A stretch of DNA of 50,188 nt from Lutibacter sp. HS1-25 (GCF_004121075.1 NZ_RHLN01000023.1:1-50188); one strand, 5' to 3'. Shown: positions 1 to 8,034, counted from the first letter of the stretch. Translations and numbers: made by a program. Notes: generated by a model from the letters alone, not told the origin.

Positions 1-2
1 AG

Positions 3-482
3 ATAAAACTAGCAAAAGCAAAGAACAGCACATGCTCTCCCAAAGAGTTTAGCAACGGAGACACAAGAAAACAACTTTTGGCTAGAAGTAGATACTTGCT
101 ATACAAAGCCCCCTCAAATTGGACAGAAAGCCAATACTGTAGAAGCAAAATATTGTTCGATCAATATCCTGATATAAAAATCGCTTTTGATCTTACTCAA
201 GGACTAAGGAACATATTCAATACAGCCAAAACTATAGAAGTAGCATATACAAAGCTAGCACATTGGTATAAAGATGTAGAAAATACAGGTTTTAAAGCGT
301 TCAACACAATTGCAAATACGATAACACTCAATTATAGGTCAATCCTAAACTATTTTATAAATAGAAGCACTAATGCTTCAGCTGAATCATTCAATGCTAA
401 AATAAAAGCGTTTAGAGCTCAATTTAGAGGAGTTAGAAACGTTGAGTTCTTCCTTTTTAGATTAACAACAATATTTGCATAA
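3..482 (+). CDS. Transposase, ISL3-type DDE (ISAon1-like), C-terminal part
   Basis: The frame is open from the first bases of the window (position 3) to TAA at 480-482, so this is the last 159 residues of a longer transposase and its true start lies to the left. A TTG at 78 is internal and should not be used as a start. The C-terminal stretch TNASAESFNAKIKAFRAQFR matches the conserved end of DDE_Tnp_ISL3/ISAon1-type transposases, where the Glu in SAESFN is expected to be the last catalytic acid. The preceding NWTESQ and RNIFNTAKT segments also fit this group. No stop or frameshift is visible in the part shown. Whether the whole gene is intact cannot be judged. It catalyses cut-and-paste movement of its own element if intact. 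Confidence 0.8.
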   Translation: MKLAKAKNSTCSPKEFSNGDTRKQLLARSRYLLYKAPSNWTESQYCRSKILFDQYPDIKIAFDLTQGLRNIFNTAKTIEVAYTKLAHWYKDVENTGFKAFNTIANTITLNYRSILNYFINRSTNASAESFNAKIKAFRAQFRGVRNVEFFLFRLTTIFA

Positions 483-553
483 ACACAACAATTGTTATTG
501 ATTCCTTTTTAGATTAACAACAATATTTGCATAAACACAACAATTGTTATTGA
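450..553 (+). repeat. 52-bp perfect tandem duplication at the transposase 3' end
   Basis: Positions 450-501 and 502-553 are identical over 52 bases. Each copy contains the last 11 transposase codons, the stop codon and a 19-base tail ending in ATTGTTATTGA. Only the first copy is in the reading frame; the second follows directly after the first tail. Perfect identity implies a recent event, either replication slippage or an imprecise transposition/repair event at the element end. Confidence 0.9.
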
Positions 554-740
554 CCCGTTTTTTATAATTGATAATTTTAAAACATCAATGCTCAGATTTC
601 CATTGTTGCAAAAATTTATTCTAATTTTTGGTTGTAGTTTCTCTATTTTAGAGAACGATTGTCAATTGTATTATATTTTGTTGTAAAACTTTTAGAGTGC
701 AGTAGTATTCAATTTTAAAATAAGTAAATATTGAGCAAAA
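554..740. other. Non-coding gap between the IS end and the rpsT terminator
   Basis: There is no open frame of useful length here. The stretch is AT-rich and has a small inverted repeat around 638-655 (TTCTCT ... AGAGAA) without a following T-run. The outer terminus of the insertion sequence may lie within it, but no boundary could be identified. Confidence 0.5.
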
Positions 741-770
741 AAAAAGCATCCAAATTATTGGATGCTTTTT
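741..770 (-). terminator. Rho-independent terminator of rpsT
   Basis: A 13-bp perfect stem (741-753 with 758-770) closes a 4-nt loop. On the minus strand it is followed by an uninterrupted T-run (A-run 737-745 on the plus strand). It lies 20 nt past the rpsT stop. Confidence 0.9.
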
Positions 771-789
771 AAATATTTTATTTAAAAAA

Positions 790-1041
790 TTAAATTGCAG
801 CTACAAGCTTAGCCAATTTAGATTTTAAATTATTCGCTTTGTTTTTGTGAATAATATTTTTCTTAGCTAATTTATCTAGCATAGAAACTACTTTTGGATA
901 AAGTACTTCAGCTTCTTTCTTTTCAGTTGTAGCACGTAAAACTCTAACAGCATTACGAGTTGTTTTATGCTGATATTTGTTTCTTAATTGCTTAACGCGA
1001 TTAGCTCTAATTCTTTTTAATGCTGACTTGTGATTTGCCAT
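790..1041 (-). CDS. rpsT: 30S ribosomal protein S20
   Basis: S20 binds 16S rRNA early in 30S subunit assembly. The 83-residue product starts [20 protein letters not shown], the standard S20 N-terminus, and is rich in Lys/Arg throughout, with the usual helical layout and length for the family. ATG at 1041 is the only sensible start. A tRNA-Glu gene lies 24 nt upstream on the same strand and a strong terminator follows. The two genes therefore look like one short transcript driven by the promoter at 1178-1206. The identification is secure. Confidence 0.98.
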   Translation of the reverse strand: MANHKSALKRIRANRVKQLRNKYQHKTTRNAVRVLRATTEKKEAEVLYPKVVSMLDKLAKKNIIHKNKANNLKSKLAKLVAAI

Positions 1042-1065
1042 TTTAATTTTTTAATTAAATTTTTG

Positions 1066-1137
1066 TAGTCCGTAGGGGAATCGAACCCCTGTTACCAGGA
1101 TGAAAACCTGGCGTCCTAACCCCTAGACGAACGGACC
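1066..1137 (-). tRNA. tRNA-Glu (anticodon TTC)
   Basis: Read on the minus strand, 1137 to 1066 folds as a full cloverleaf. The acceptor arm is GGTCCGT with ACGGACT (a G-U closing pair at 1:72), the anticodon stem is CCAGG/CCTGG around loop TTTTCAT, and the T arm is AGGGG-TTCGATT-CCCCT. The loop gives anticodon TTC, so glutamate. CCA is not encoded. It lies directly upstream of rpsT. Confidence 0.97.
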
Positions 1138-1177
1138 ATTATTTGTTTGCGATGACTTTATTTCCTCATTGCGGATG

Positions 1178-1206
1178 CAAAAATACAACTTATTTTCACT
1201 TCTCAA
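1178..1206 (-). promoter_or_regulatory. Promoter for tRNA-Glu and rpsT
   Basis: On the minus strand a TTG (1206-1204) is followed after 18 nt by TATTTTTG (1185-1178). This matches the Bacteroidota primary-sigma pattern TTG-N17-23-TAnnTTTG. The tRNA begins about 41 nt downstream. Confidence 0.75.
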
Positions 1207-1223
1207 AACTTTTTTTCAAAAAA

Positions 1224-2702
1224 TTAATAAGATTTTGCAAATAAAACGCGTTGAGTCGACGCAGCCCCAGTAAATACGCACTTTCCGGCCTCTAAAATAT
1301 TTTCATTTGGTATGCATCTTATGGTCGCTTTTGTTAAATCTTTGATTTTTTCTTCAGTTTCAGCAGTTCCATCCCAATGCGCAGAAACAAATCCACCCTT
1401 ATTTTCAATTACATCAATAAATTCATCAAAAGTATCAACCTTTGTAATGTGTTCGTTTCTATAAGTAATTGCTTTCGTAAATAGGTTTTCTTGAATTTCG
1501 TCTAATAAATTTACCACAAAATCAACTACTGTATCTTGTGATATGGTTTGTTTTTCAAAAGTATCTCTTCTGGCTACTTCTACTGTGTTGTTTTCAAGAT
1601 CTCTATTTCCCATCGCAATTCTAACAGGAACACCTTTTAATTCGTATTCTGCAAATTTGGCACCTGGTCTATGTGTATCTCTATCATCAAACTTTACTGA
1701 AACATTTTTACTGCGAAGTTCTTTTACAATTACATTTACTTTGGCTGTAATTGCTTCTAATTGTTCGTCTCCTTTATATATAGGTACAATAACTACTTGT
1801 ATTGGTGCTAATTTTGGTGGTAGAACCAAACCAAAATCATCAGAGTGCGTCATAATTAACCCACCTATTAATCTTGTAGAAACCCCCCAAGATGTTGCCC
1901 AAACATATTCTTGTTTGCCTTCTTTAGATGTATATTTTACGTCAAAGGCTTTTGCGAAATTTTGTCCTAAAAAATGAGAAGTACCAGCCTGTAAAGCTTT
2001 TCCATCTTGCATTAAAGCTTCAATTGTGTAAGTTTCATCTGCACCTGCAAATCGTTCGCTTTCAGATTTTGCACCTTTTACAACTGGCATTGCCATAAAG
2101 TTTTCAGCAAATTCAGCATATACTTCTTGCATTTTTTTTGCTTCTATAATTGCTTCACCTTTAGTTGCATGTGCTGTATGTCCTTCTTGCCACAAAAATT
2201 CGGCAGTTCTTAAAAATAAGCGGGTGCGCATTTCCCAACGTACTACATTGGCCCATTGATTAATTAATAAAGGTAAATCTCTGTAAGATTGTATCCATCC
2301 TTTATAGGTATTCCAAATAATAGCTTCAGAAGTAGGTCTTACAACCAATTCTTCTTCTAGTTTGGCAGAAGGGTCTACTCTCAATTTTCCAGGATTGTCA
2401 GGGTCATTTTGTAACCTGTAATGTGTTACAATGGCACATTCTTTTGCAAATCCTTCAGCGTTTTTTTCCTCAGCTTCAAACAAGCTTTTTGGTACAAACA
2501 ACGGGAAATAAGCGTTTTCATGGCCTGTTTCCTTAAACATTTTGTCTAATTGGGCTTGCATTTTTTCCCAAATAGCATATCCATATGGTTTGATAACCAT
2601 ACATCCTCTAACTGCTGAATTTTCAGCTAAATCGGCCTTTACAACCAGTTCATTATACCATTTGGAATAATCTTCTTCTCTTTTTGTCAAGTTCTTACTC
2701 AT
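1224..2702 (-). CDS. proS: Prolyl-tRNA synthetase (short, archaeal/eukaryote-like form)
   Basis: The enzyme charges tRNA-Pro with proline in the cytosol. The 492-residue form lacks the editing insertion of the long bacterial type. Motif 2 is visible as [20 protein letters not shown], with the following GHTAHAT proline-pocket segment. Motif 3 lies in [18 protein letters not shown], an HGTP anticodon-binding domain follows ([11 protein letters not shown]...), and the C-terminal domain ends in Tyr as in other short-type ProRS. The longest frame begins with TTG at 2708. ATG at 2702 ([19 protein letters not shown]) is preferred, because the family usually begins there and TTG only adds two residues. 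It diverges from the lipoprotein gene at 2808, and its own promoter is not clear. Confidence 0.97.
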   Translation of the reverse strand: MSKNLTKREEDYSKWYNELVVKADLAENSAVRGCMVIKPYGYAIWEKMQAQLDKMFKETGHENAYFPLFVPKSLFEAEEKNAEGFAKECAIVTHYRLQNDPDNPGKLRVDPSAKLEEELVVRPTSEAIIWNTYKGWIQSYRDLPLLINQWANVVRWEMRTRLFLRTAEFLWQEGHTAHATKGEAIIEAKKMQEVYAEFAENFMAMPVVKGAKSESERFAGADETYTIEALMQDGKALQAGTSHFLGQNFAKAFDVKYTSKEGKQEYVWATSWGVSTRLIGGLIMTHSDDFGLVLPPKLAPIQVVIVPIYKGDEQLEAITAKVNVIVKELRSKNVSVKFDDRDTHRPGAKFAEYELKGVPVRIAMGNRDLENNTVEVARRDTFEKQTISQDTVVDFVVNLLDEIQENLFTKAITYRNEHITKVDTFDEFIDVIENKGGFVSAHWDGTAETEEKIKDLTKATIRCIPNENILEAGKCVFTGAASTQRVLFAKSY

Positions 2703-2712
2703 AATCAAAAAA

Positions 2713-2729
2713 TTGGCACAAATATTGCA
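2713..2729 (+). promoter_or_regulatory. Candidate sigma-54 (-24/-12) promoter
   Basis: TTGGCAC at 2713-2719 is followed by TTGCA at 2725-2729, with the invariant GG and GC exactly 10 nt apart (2715-2716 and 2727-2728). This is the textbook RpoN element. It points to the lipoprotein/OMP operon, with transcription expected near 2740 and an ATG at 2808. The site overlaps the upstream region of proS on the other strand. Sequence match only; no activator site was recognised. Confidence 0.6.
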
Positions 2730-2807
2730 ACCTTATAATAAAAAATGTTAATTTTCGACAAAATTAGTTTTTTTTAAGTGTTGAACAATAAAAAATTTCA
2801 ATTGATT

Positions 2808-4226
2808 ATGAGACTTTCAAATATAGTAAGCCAAAAAATATACCAAATAACGTTGGTTGTTGTGGTATTTATGAGTTTGTATGCCTGTGGTAGTTATCAA
2901 AGTGTCTACAGTGGTGATGGAATTTACGAGGCGGAAACTATAGTTGTAGCTCCTGGTGAAACGGTTGTGGTTCAAAGTCAATCAAATTTTGATACCAATT
3001 ATTTTGCCTCTCAATTAAGTGATTCATATAGTGAAGGTGAACAAGAAGATAGCGAAATATTTACAGATATTGATGAATATTACTATGCACAGGATTCTTA
3101 TAATGATGGTAGTGGAGGTCAGGCTCCTTGGGAATTTACAAATGATGTTGTAATTACTGTAAGTTCAGGATATAACTGGTACAATCCTTTTTATACACCA
3201 ATGTATCCGTATTATGGATATAGATGGGGTGGTTTCTGGGGAGGAGATTATTGGGGAGGTTACCCAGGCTATTACCCTCCTTATTACGGAGGTTATCCGG
3301 GATATCGCCCACCTTATTATGGTGGTTATCCAGGTTATCGCCCGCCATATTACCCTGTTAATCCAATTTACCGTCCACCTTATTATAGTTATGGGAAAAG
3401 AGATTCAAATAATACCTCTGGTAGAAATAATAGTACAAACATTTCAACAACCGGACGTAGATCAACATCTAACGTAAATGAAAGTTCAAGTTATAGAAAT
3501 TCTTCAACCAGAAGAAGTACAGATAACGATATTACTAAAAATACCAACTTAAGCAGATATTCAGGTACAAATAATAGTACTACAAATAGTACAACAAATA
3601 GACGTGCAAATTCAACTACTAGTCAGCCTACAAAAGCAACTACTAGATCTTCAAATAATTCAAATCAAAGAAGTACGCCTTCTTACCAGAGAAGTAACAG
3701 TAGTCCTTCATACCAACGAAGCAATAGTAGTCCGTCGTACCAACGAAGTAGCAGTCCTTCTTATCAAAGAAGCAGTAGCCCTTCTATGAGAAGCGGAAGC
3801 ACTAGAAGAAGTAGTTCATCACTAAACAACACTCCTTCAACAACATCGCAATCAACTGTAAATAGGCAAGAAGTTGTTTCTACGGAAACAACTAGCAATA
3901 ATCCAGTTAGGTATAGTAGTGTAAAAAGAAATTATAGCAATTCGCCAAACACAAATACATCATCTTCGGTTAGACGAGTTAACAATCAAAAGCAAGAAAG
4001 TTCTGTACGTTCAACAAGTAATAGCAATAGCTATGCTCAAAGTTCAAGTACGACTAACAATGCTGATAGGAGGTCAACTAGTTCTGAATCTGTAAATTAT
4101 TTTTCGGGTTCAACTGCTCGTTATTCAAGTGATGCATCAAGCGGTTATTCAAGTAGAAGTTCTTCCGTATCAACAAGTTCATCTAGTAGAGGATCGTCAA
4201 ATTCAACAATTTCTAGACGCAATTAA
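2808..4226 (+). CDS. Repeat-rich, low-complexity lipoprotein (often annotated vitellogenin-like)
   Basis: No enzymatic function is recognised. An N-terminal hydrophobic segment ends in SLYAC, a probable lipobox (Cys27 counting from ATG 2808), so the product should be lipid-anchored. After an acidic, Tyr-containing part comes a Gly/Tyr/Pro block with tandem units of the form GGYPGYRPPYY (about 3250-3390). A long Ser/Thr/Asn/Arg-rich tail follows, with SPSYQRS-type repeats (about 3677-3790). The frame opens with GTG at 2778, but ATG 2808 directly before the signal is preferred. The gene is 20 nt upstream of an outer-membrane protein gene and probably co-transcribed from the sigma-54-like promoter. 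A similar gene pair next to proS is familiar from other flavobacteria (from memory). The composition suggests a surface-exposed, disordered or adhesive protein; that is inference. Confidence 0.75.
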   Translation: MRLSNIVSQKIYQITLVVVVFMSLYACGSYQSVYSGDGIYEAETIVVAPGETVVVQSQSNFDTNYFASQLSDSYSEGEQEDSEIFTDIDEYYYAQDSYNDGSGGQAPWEFTNDVVITVSSGYNWYNPFYTPMYPYYGYRWGGFWGGDYWGGYPGYYPPYYGGYPGYRPPYYGGYPGYRPPYYPVNPIYRPPYYSYGKRDSNNTSGRNNSTNISTTGRRSTSNVNESSSYRNSSTRRSTDNDITKNTNLSRYSGTNNSTTNSTTNRRANSTTSQPTKATTRSSNNSNQRSTPSYQRSNSSPSYQRSNSSPSYQRSSSPSYQRSSSPSMRSGSTRRSSSSLNNTPSTTSQSTVNRQEVVSTETTSNNPVRYSSVKRNYSNSPNTNTSSSVRRVNNQKQESSVRSTSNSNSYAQSSSTTNNADRRSTSSESVNYFSGSTARYSSDASSGYSSRSSSVSTSSSSRGSSNSTISRRN

Positions 4227-4246
4227 ATATTTAATTTAACCAAATT

Positions 4247-5599
4247 ATGAAAAATTTATTACTACTTATAGCGCTTTGCGCTGGATTTATAGGTTTTGCA
4301 CAAACTTTAAGTTATAATGATATTGGTGTTTTAATCACTAATGAAAAGATAGATGGTACTGCTCGTTTTAACGCTATGAGTGGTGCTTTTGGAAGTTTGG
4401 GTGGTGATATTACGGCTATTGAAAGTAATCCAGCAGGTGCAGCCGTTTTTTTAAATAGTGAAGTTGCAATGTCGTTAAATTTTAATGGAATTGACACAAA
4501 GGCTAGTTATTATGGTGTAACTAGCAACTCAAATACAAACCCTGTTAGGTTTGCACAAGCTGGAGGTGTATTTGTATTTAAGCCAAATTATTCAGCAAAT
4601 AATGATGGTTGGAGAAAATTTGCATTTGCATTTGACTATTCAACAGCAAACGAGTTTGAAAATTTTTGGAGTGTTATAGGAAATAGTAATTATCCAACTT
4701 GGACTGTAGATCCTAATGATGATAATCCATTGTATTATGATTCTTCTGATGGTCAATATTTTGAAAATTCGACCAGTGGAAGAACCAATAAATACACTTT
4801 TACGGTAGCTTCACAATACAAGAATAATTTATATATTGGTGCGTCTTTGATAAGCTATAATGCCGATTATTATCAGCTTACGTTACTTGAAGAAAATAAT
4901 TATTCTTCATTAAATAACGATTTTTTGGAGGCTTCAAGTATTCAAGAATTATCAACTTACGGAAATGGGTTTTCATTTAATTTAGGTCTTATTGCAAAAC
5001 CTTCAAAAAACACCCGTATTGGTTTAGCGTATCAATCACCTGTTTGGTACAATATGGATGAAACTTTTTTAGAATATGATACTGAAGTTTATTATAGCAA
5101 TGTAGGTCAAACTTATTCCGATTATTCTGGAGTAAGTAATTTTTATTACAATTTAAGAACACCAAGTAAAGTTACAGGAAGTTTTGCTTATATTTTTGAT
5201 AAATATGGTTTGCTAAGTATTGATTATATTTATAAAAACTACAGTAAAATTGAGTTGAGAAATGGTCCTTTTGGTGGCGAAAACCAAGCTTTTAGAAATA
5301 ACATGAATGGTGTTAGCGAAGTGCGAGTTGGTACAGAGTGGCGTATAAAAAAAGCATCTGTACGTGGTGGTTATCATTTTGAGCAAAGTCCTTATAAAGA
5401 TGCTATTTCATCAGACAATTTAGAAGGTTGGTCTGCTGGTTTGGGTTATAATTTTGGAATGGTTAAATTTGATTTATCATACCTGCAAAGTTCAAAAACA
5501 GCACCTTATAATTTTTATCCAAATTATCCAGAGGTTAATTCAGTTGAATTGGATTTTAAAACTTCAAAAGTTACAGCTACATTAATAATTAGTATCTAA
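4247..5599 (+). CDS. OmpP1/FadL/TodX-family outer-membrane transport protein
   Basis: The 450-residue product has a cleavable signal peptide (MKNLLLLIALCAGFIGFAQ) followed by the FadL-like start TLSYNDIGVLI ... GTARFNAMSGAFGSLGGDITAIESNPAGAA, where the NPAG motif is typical. The rest alternates polar and hydrophobic residues with many aromatic positions, as expected of a beta-barrel. It ends in a strand (TSKVTATLIISI). FadL relatives carry hydrophobic compounds across the outer membrane; the substrate here is unknown. Related flavobacterial genes are often called hemin receptor or simply transporter. It follows the repeat-rich lipoprotein by 20 nt and is followed by a terminator, so the two form an operon. 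Confidence 0.85.
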   Translation: MKNLLLLIALCAGFIGFAQTLSYNDIGVLITNEKIDGTARFNAMSGAFGSLGGDITAIESNPAGAAVFLNSEVAMSLNFNGIDTKASYYGVTSNSNTNPVRFAQAGGVFVFKPNYSANNDGWRKFAFAFDYSTANEFENFWSVIGNSNYPTWTVDPNDDNPLYYDSSDGQYFENSTSGRTNKYTFTVASQYKNNLYIGASLISYNADYYQLTLLEENNYSSLNNDFLEASSIQELSTYGNGFSFNLGLIAKPSKNTRIGLAYQSPVWYNMDETFLEYDTEVYYSNVGQTYSDYSGVSNFYYNLRTPSKVTGSFAYIFDKYGLLSIDYIYKNYSKIELRNGPFGGENQAFRNNMNGVSEVRVGTEWRIKKASVRGGYHFEQSPYKDAISSDNLEGWSAGLGYNFGMVKFDLSYLQSSKTAPYNFYPNYPEVNSVELDFKTSKVTATLIISI

Positions 5600-5622
5600 A
5601 TTATTTTTATAAATTTATATGT

Positions 5623-5651
5623 AAACGTCTCTATTTTGAGGCGTTTTTTTT
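5623..5651 (+). terminator. Terminator of the lipoprotein/OMP operon
   Basis: A 9-bp stem (5623-5631 with 5638-5646, one G-U pair) with a 6-nt loop runs into a T-run (5644-5651), 24 nt after the stop codon. Confidence 0.8.
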
Positions 5652-5683
5652 ATTTATAACAAAATACCTACATATGTTTTTAG

Positions 5684-5691
5684 TACTTTTG
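5684..5691 (+). promoter_or_regulatory. Promoter -7 box of the nfu-menG-porT operon
   Basis: TACTTTTG followed by C matches the Bacteroidota -7 consensus TAnnTTTG(C). No clear TTG is seen at the -33 distance. The start codon is 18 nt downstream, giving a very short leader. Confidence 0.6.
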
Positions 5692-5708
5692 CACAAATAT
5701 TTAAAAAA

Positions 5709-6599
5709 ATGGAACAGATCTCTTTCAAAATAGAAAAAACAACCAACGATACAATCATTAAGTTTACAACCAATGGTATTTTAACGCGTGGTAGCTATCA
5801 GTTTAATAATATTGACGAAACTAAGAACTCACAATTAGCACAGCAATTATTTCATTTGCCTTTTGTAAAAAGAGTTCTTTTTTCAGCTAATTTTATTGCT
5901 ATTGAGCGATATTCAATTGTTGAATGGAGTGATGTGCAAGAAGAAGTAAAAGAACAATTAGAAAATTATTTAAACAGTGGAGGCGTATTGGTTACAGAAG
6001 AAACTGAACAAAAAAGAGTTCCTGTTGAAGTGTATGCTGAAGTAACTCCAAATCCATCAGTATTAAAATTTGTTGCAAACAAAAAGTTGGTTGCTGTAGA
6101 TTTTGAATTTAAAAATGTTGAAGAAGCTTCAAATTCTGATTTAGCGATAGCATTATACCAGTTTCCATTTGTAAAAGAAATTTATATTTCTGAAAACTAT
6201 GTTTCAATTACAAAAAATGACACTGTTGAATGGAGTGATGTAACCGTTGAAGTTAGAAGTTTTATAAAAGAGTTTATTGCAAGTGGTAAAACCATTGCAA
6301 TTGCAACAGAGACTGAAGTAAAAACAGAAACTACTACAGTTAATGATGAAGATTTAGATGAAGTTTCATTACAAATTATTAGTATTTTAGATGAGTATAT
6401 AAGACCTGCTGTTGCTGCAGATGGAGGTAATATATTGTTTCAATCATACGAGCAAGATTCGCAAATTGTAAATGTAGTGTTGCAAGGGGCTTGTAGTGGA
6501 TGCCCATCGTCAACAATTACGTTAAAAAATGGCATTGAAAATATGTTAAAACAAATGATTCCTGGTAAAATTGAAGCAGTTGTAGCTGTAAATTACTAA
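5709..6599 (+). CDS. Nfu-type iron-sulfur cluster carrier with two Nfu N-terminal domains
   Basis: Proteins of this family carry Fe-S clusters and hand them to target enzymes. The 296-residue product has two homologous Nfu_N domains (about residues 5-95 and 107-198). Each has the same core, with VEWSDV near its end. They are joined by an acidic linker to a C-terminal NifU domain (about 215-296). The cluster-binding CxxC is Cys262 and Cys265 in GACSGCPSST. The duplication of the N-domain is seen directly in the sequence. The gene starts an operon with menG (7 nt) and porT (3 nt), so it is probably co-expressed with quinone synthesis and secretion functions. Confidence 0.9.
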   Translation: MEQISFKIEKTTNDTIIKFTTNGILTRGSYQFNNIDETKNSQLAQQLFHLPFVKRVLFSANFIAIERYSIVEWSDVQEEVKEQLENYLNSGGVLVTEETEQKRVPVEVYAEVTPNPSVLKFVANKKLVAVDFEFKNVEEASNSDLAIALYQFPFVKEIYISENYVSITKNDTVEWSDVTVEVRSFIKEFIASGKTIAIATETEVKTETTTVNDEDLDEVSLQIISILDEYIRPAVAADGGNILFQSYEQDSQIVNVVLQGACSGCPSSTITLKNGIENMLKQMIPGKIEAVVAVNY

Positions 6600-6606
6600 A
6601 CTATTT

Positions 6607-7335
6607 ATGTCTGAAAAAATAACACCATATAAAAATTCTGAACAAGGAAAAAAAGAACAGGTTACAAAAATGTTCGATACTATTTCAAAAGAATACGATA
6701 GTTTAAATCGTGTTATTTCTTTTGGAATAGATATAAAATGGAGAAATAAAGTAGTTGAAATTGTAGGTAAAACAAATCCTAAAACAGTTTTAGACATTGC
6801 TACAGGTACTGGAGATTTGGCAATTAATTTAACCAAAACTTCAGCTTCAAAAATAGTTGGTTTAGATATTTCAGACGGAATGCTTTCGGTAGGAAGAAAA
6901 AAGATTGAAAAATTAAACCTTAATAGTAAAATTGAAATGGTGTTGGCTGATTCGGAAAAAATTCCTTTTGAAGAAGCTTCTTTTGATGCAATTACTGTAG
7001 CTTTTGGTGTTCGTAATTTCGAAAATTTAGAAAAAGGTTTGCAAGAAATTTATAGAGTTCTTAAACCTGGTGGTACTTTTGTAGTTTTAGAAACTTCTAT
7101 TCCTACTAAAAGTCCTTATAAACAAGGGTATCATTTTTATTCAACAAAAATTTTACCAACTATTGGTCGTCTTTTTTCAAATGATAAAGTTGCATATAAA
7201 TATTTGTCAGATTCTGCAGCTTCTTTTCCTTATGGCGAAGCTTTCAACAATATTTTAAGAAAAACGGGGTTTATAGCTATAGAAAATAAACCGCAAACTT
7301 TTGGTGTTGCATCAATTTATATAGCAAAAAAATAA
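6607..7335 (+). CDS. menG: Demethylmenaquinone methyltransferase (UbiE/MenG)
   Basis: The enzyme transfers a methyl group from S-adenosylmethionine to demethylmenaquinone, the last step of menaquinone synthesis. The 242-residue length is normal. Family signatures are visible: FDTISKEYDSLNRVISFGID near the N-terminus, SAM motif I VLDIATGTGDLAI, the central FGVRNFENLEKGLQEIYRVL, and KPGG. It sits between the nfu gene (7 nt) and porT (3 nt). Flavobacteria respire with menaquinone, so the ubiquinone role of the dual-function family is not expected here. Confidence 0.96.
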   Translation: MSEKITPYKNSEQGKKEQVTKMFDTISKEYDSLNRVISFGIDIKWRNKVVEIVGKTNPKTVLDIATGTGDLAINLTKTSASKIVGLDISDGMLSVGRKKIEKLNLNSKIEMVLADSEKIPFEEASFDAITVAFGVRNFENLEKGLQEIYRVLKPGGTFVVLETSIPTKSPYKQGYHFYSTKILPTIGRLFSNDKVAYKYLSDSAASFPYGEAFNNILRKTGFIAIENKPQTFGVASIYIAKK

Positions 7336-7338
7336 TAT

Positions 7339-8034
7339 ATGAAACAAATAGTTATAACCGTTTTTATAATGCTGTTTGCTTTTAACCAAGTAAATGCTCA
7401 AAAGAGAGACAAGGTTGAGTATCAACAAAATTGGGATAAGCAAAAAGTTTTTTGGGGTTATTATTTGGGACTTAATATGAAAAATTATAGAATTTCATAC
7501 AAAGCAGAAGGCGATTTTATAAACGTAACTCCAGCTGTAGGTTTTGATGTTGGTTTAATTGGAGATCTTAGATTGCACGAAAATTTAAGTTTAAGATTGG
7601 AACCAGGGCTATCTAGTAATACCAAAGAACTTGATTTTACGTATATTCCAGGAGGTACTAAAGATAGTATTCGTAAAGTTGGTGCAACTTATTTAAGAGT
7701 TCCTTTGTTGTTGAAATTTAATACAGATCGTTACAATAATATTAGGCCGTATGTTGTAGGTGGAGTTTCATACGATTATAATTTTTCGAGTAACGAGGAC
7801 AATCCTGATGACAACTCGGATGGTGAATTTAGAATGAAAAAAAGTAATTTTTCGTATGAACTTGGTTTGGGTATAGATATTTATATGCCTTATTTTATTT
7901 TTTCACCTTCAATTAGAGGTATTTTTGGAATTAATGATGAGTTGGTAAGAGACAATGACCCTAATAGTCCGTGGACAGGAAATGTAGATCATTTTACGTC
8001 TCGTGGTATTTTTTTAAAACTAGCTTTTCATTAG
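7339..8034 (+). CDS. porT: PorT-family outer-membrane barrel, type IX secretion
   Basis: PorT (SprT in gliding flavobacteria) is an outer-membrane beta-barrel needed for type IX secretion. The 231-residue product has a signal peptide (MKQIVITVFIMLFAFNQVNAQ). The mature part fits the PorT/outer-membrane beta-barrel pattern: FWGYYLGLNMKNYRISY, then GFDVGLIGDLRLHENLSLRL, ATYLRVPLLLKF, and a terminal KLAFH. The order menG-porT, with a TrmH-type methyltransferase converging downstream, is as I recall it from other flavobacteria. The gene overlaps the 3' end of the convergent methyltransferase by 4 nt. The gldKLMN block that encodes other T9SS parts is 33 kb away. Confidence 0.85.
   Translation: MKQIVITVFIMLFAFNQVNAQKRDKVEYQQNWDKQKVFWGYYLGLNMKNYRISYKAEGDFINVTPAVGFDVGLIGDLRLHENLSLRLEPGLSSNTKELDFTYIPGGTKDSIRKVGATYLRVPLLLKFNTDRYNNIRPYVVGGVSYDYNFSSNEDNPDDNSDGEFRMKKSNFSYELGLGIDIYMPYFIFSPSIRGIFGINDELVRDNDPNSPWTGNVDHFTSRGIFLKLAFH

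Larger units (their letters stand above)
1..553 (+). mobile_element. Right-hand end of an ISL3/ISAon1-like insertion sequence (left part outside window)
   Basis: The stretch holds the C-terminal part of a transposase reading in from the left edge, followed by a non-coding tail that exists twice in tandem (450-501 and 502-553). The inner end of the element cannot be placed exactly, because the left end is outside the window and no target-site duplication can be compared. A 10-bp palindrome, AACAATTGTT, occurs at 487-496 and again at 539-548 and may belong to the terminal inverted repeat. The family call rests on the transposase residues only. Confidence 0.6.

Noticed and set aside
78..482. A 134-codon gene starting at TTG 78
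   Set aside because: The frame is open upstream to position 3 with clear transposase residues, so 78 is internal and the gene is cut by the window edge.
1543..1977. A 144-codon open frame on the plus strand
   Set aside because: It lies wholly inside proS on the other strand and its product has no recognisable features.
3154..3789. Open frames on both strands within the repeat-rich lipoprotein gene
   Set aside because: They are by-products of the repetitive, low-stop composition of the real gene in other frames.
3677..3790. A CRISPR-like repeat array
   Set aside because: The repeats are coding, in frame and of varying length (SPSYQRS units); there are no spacers and no cas genes.
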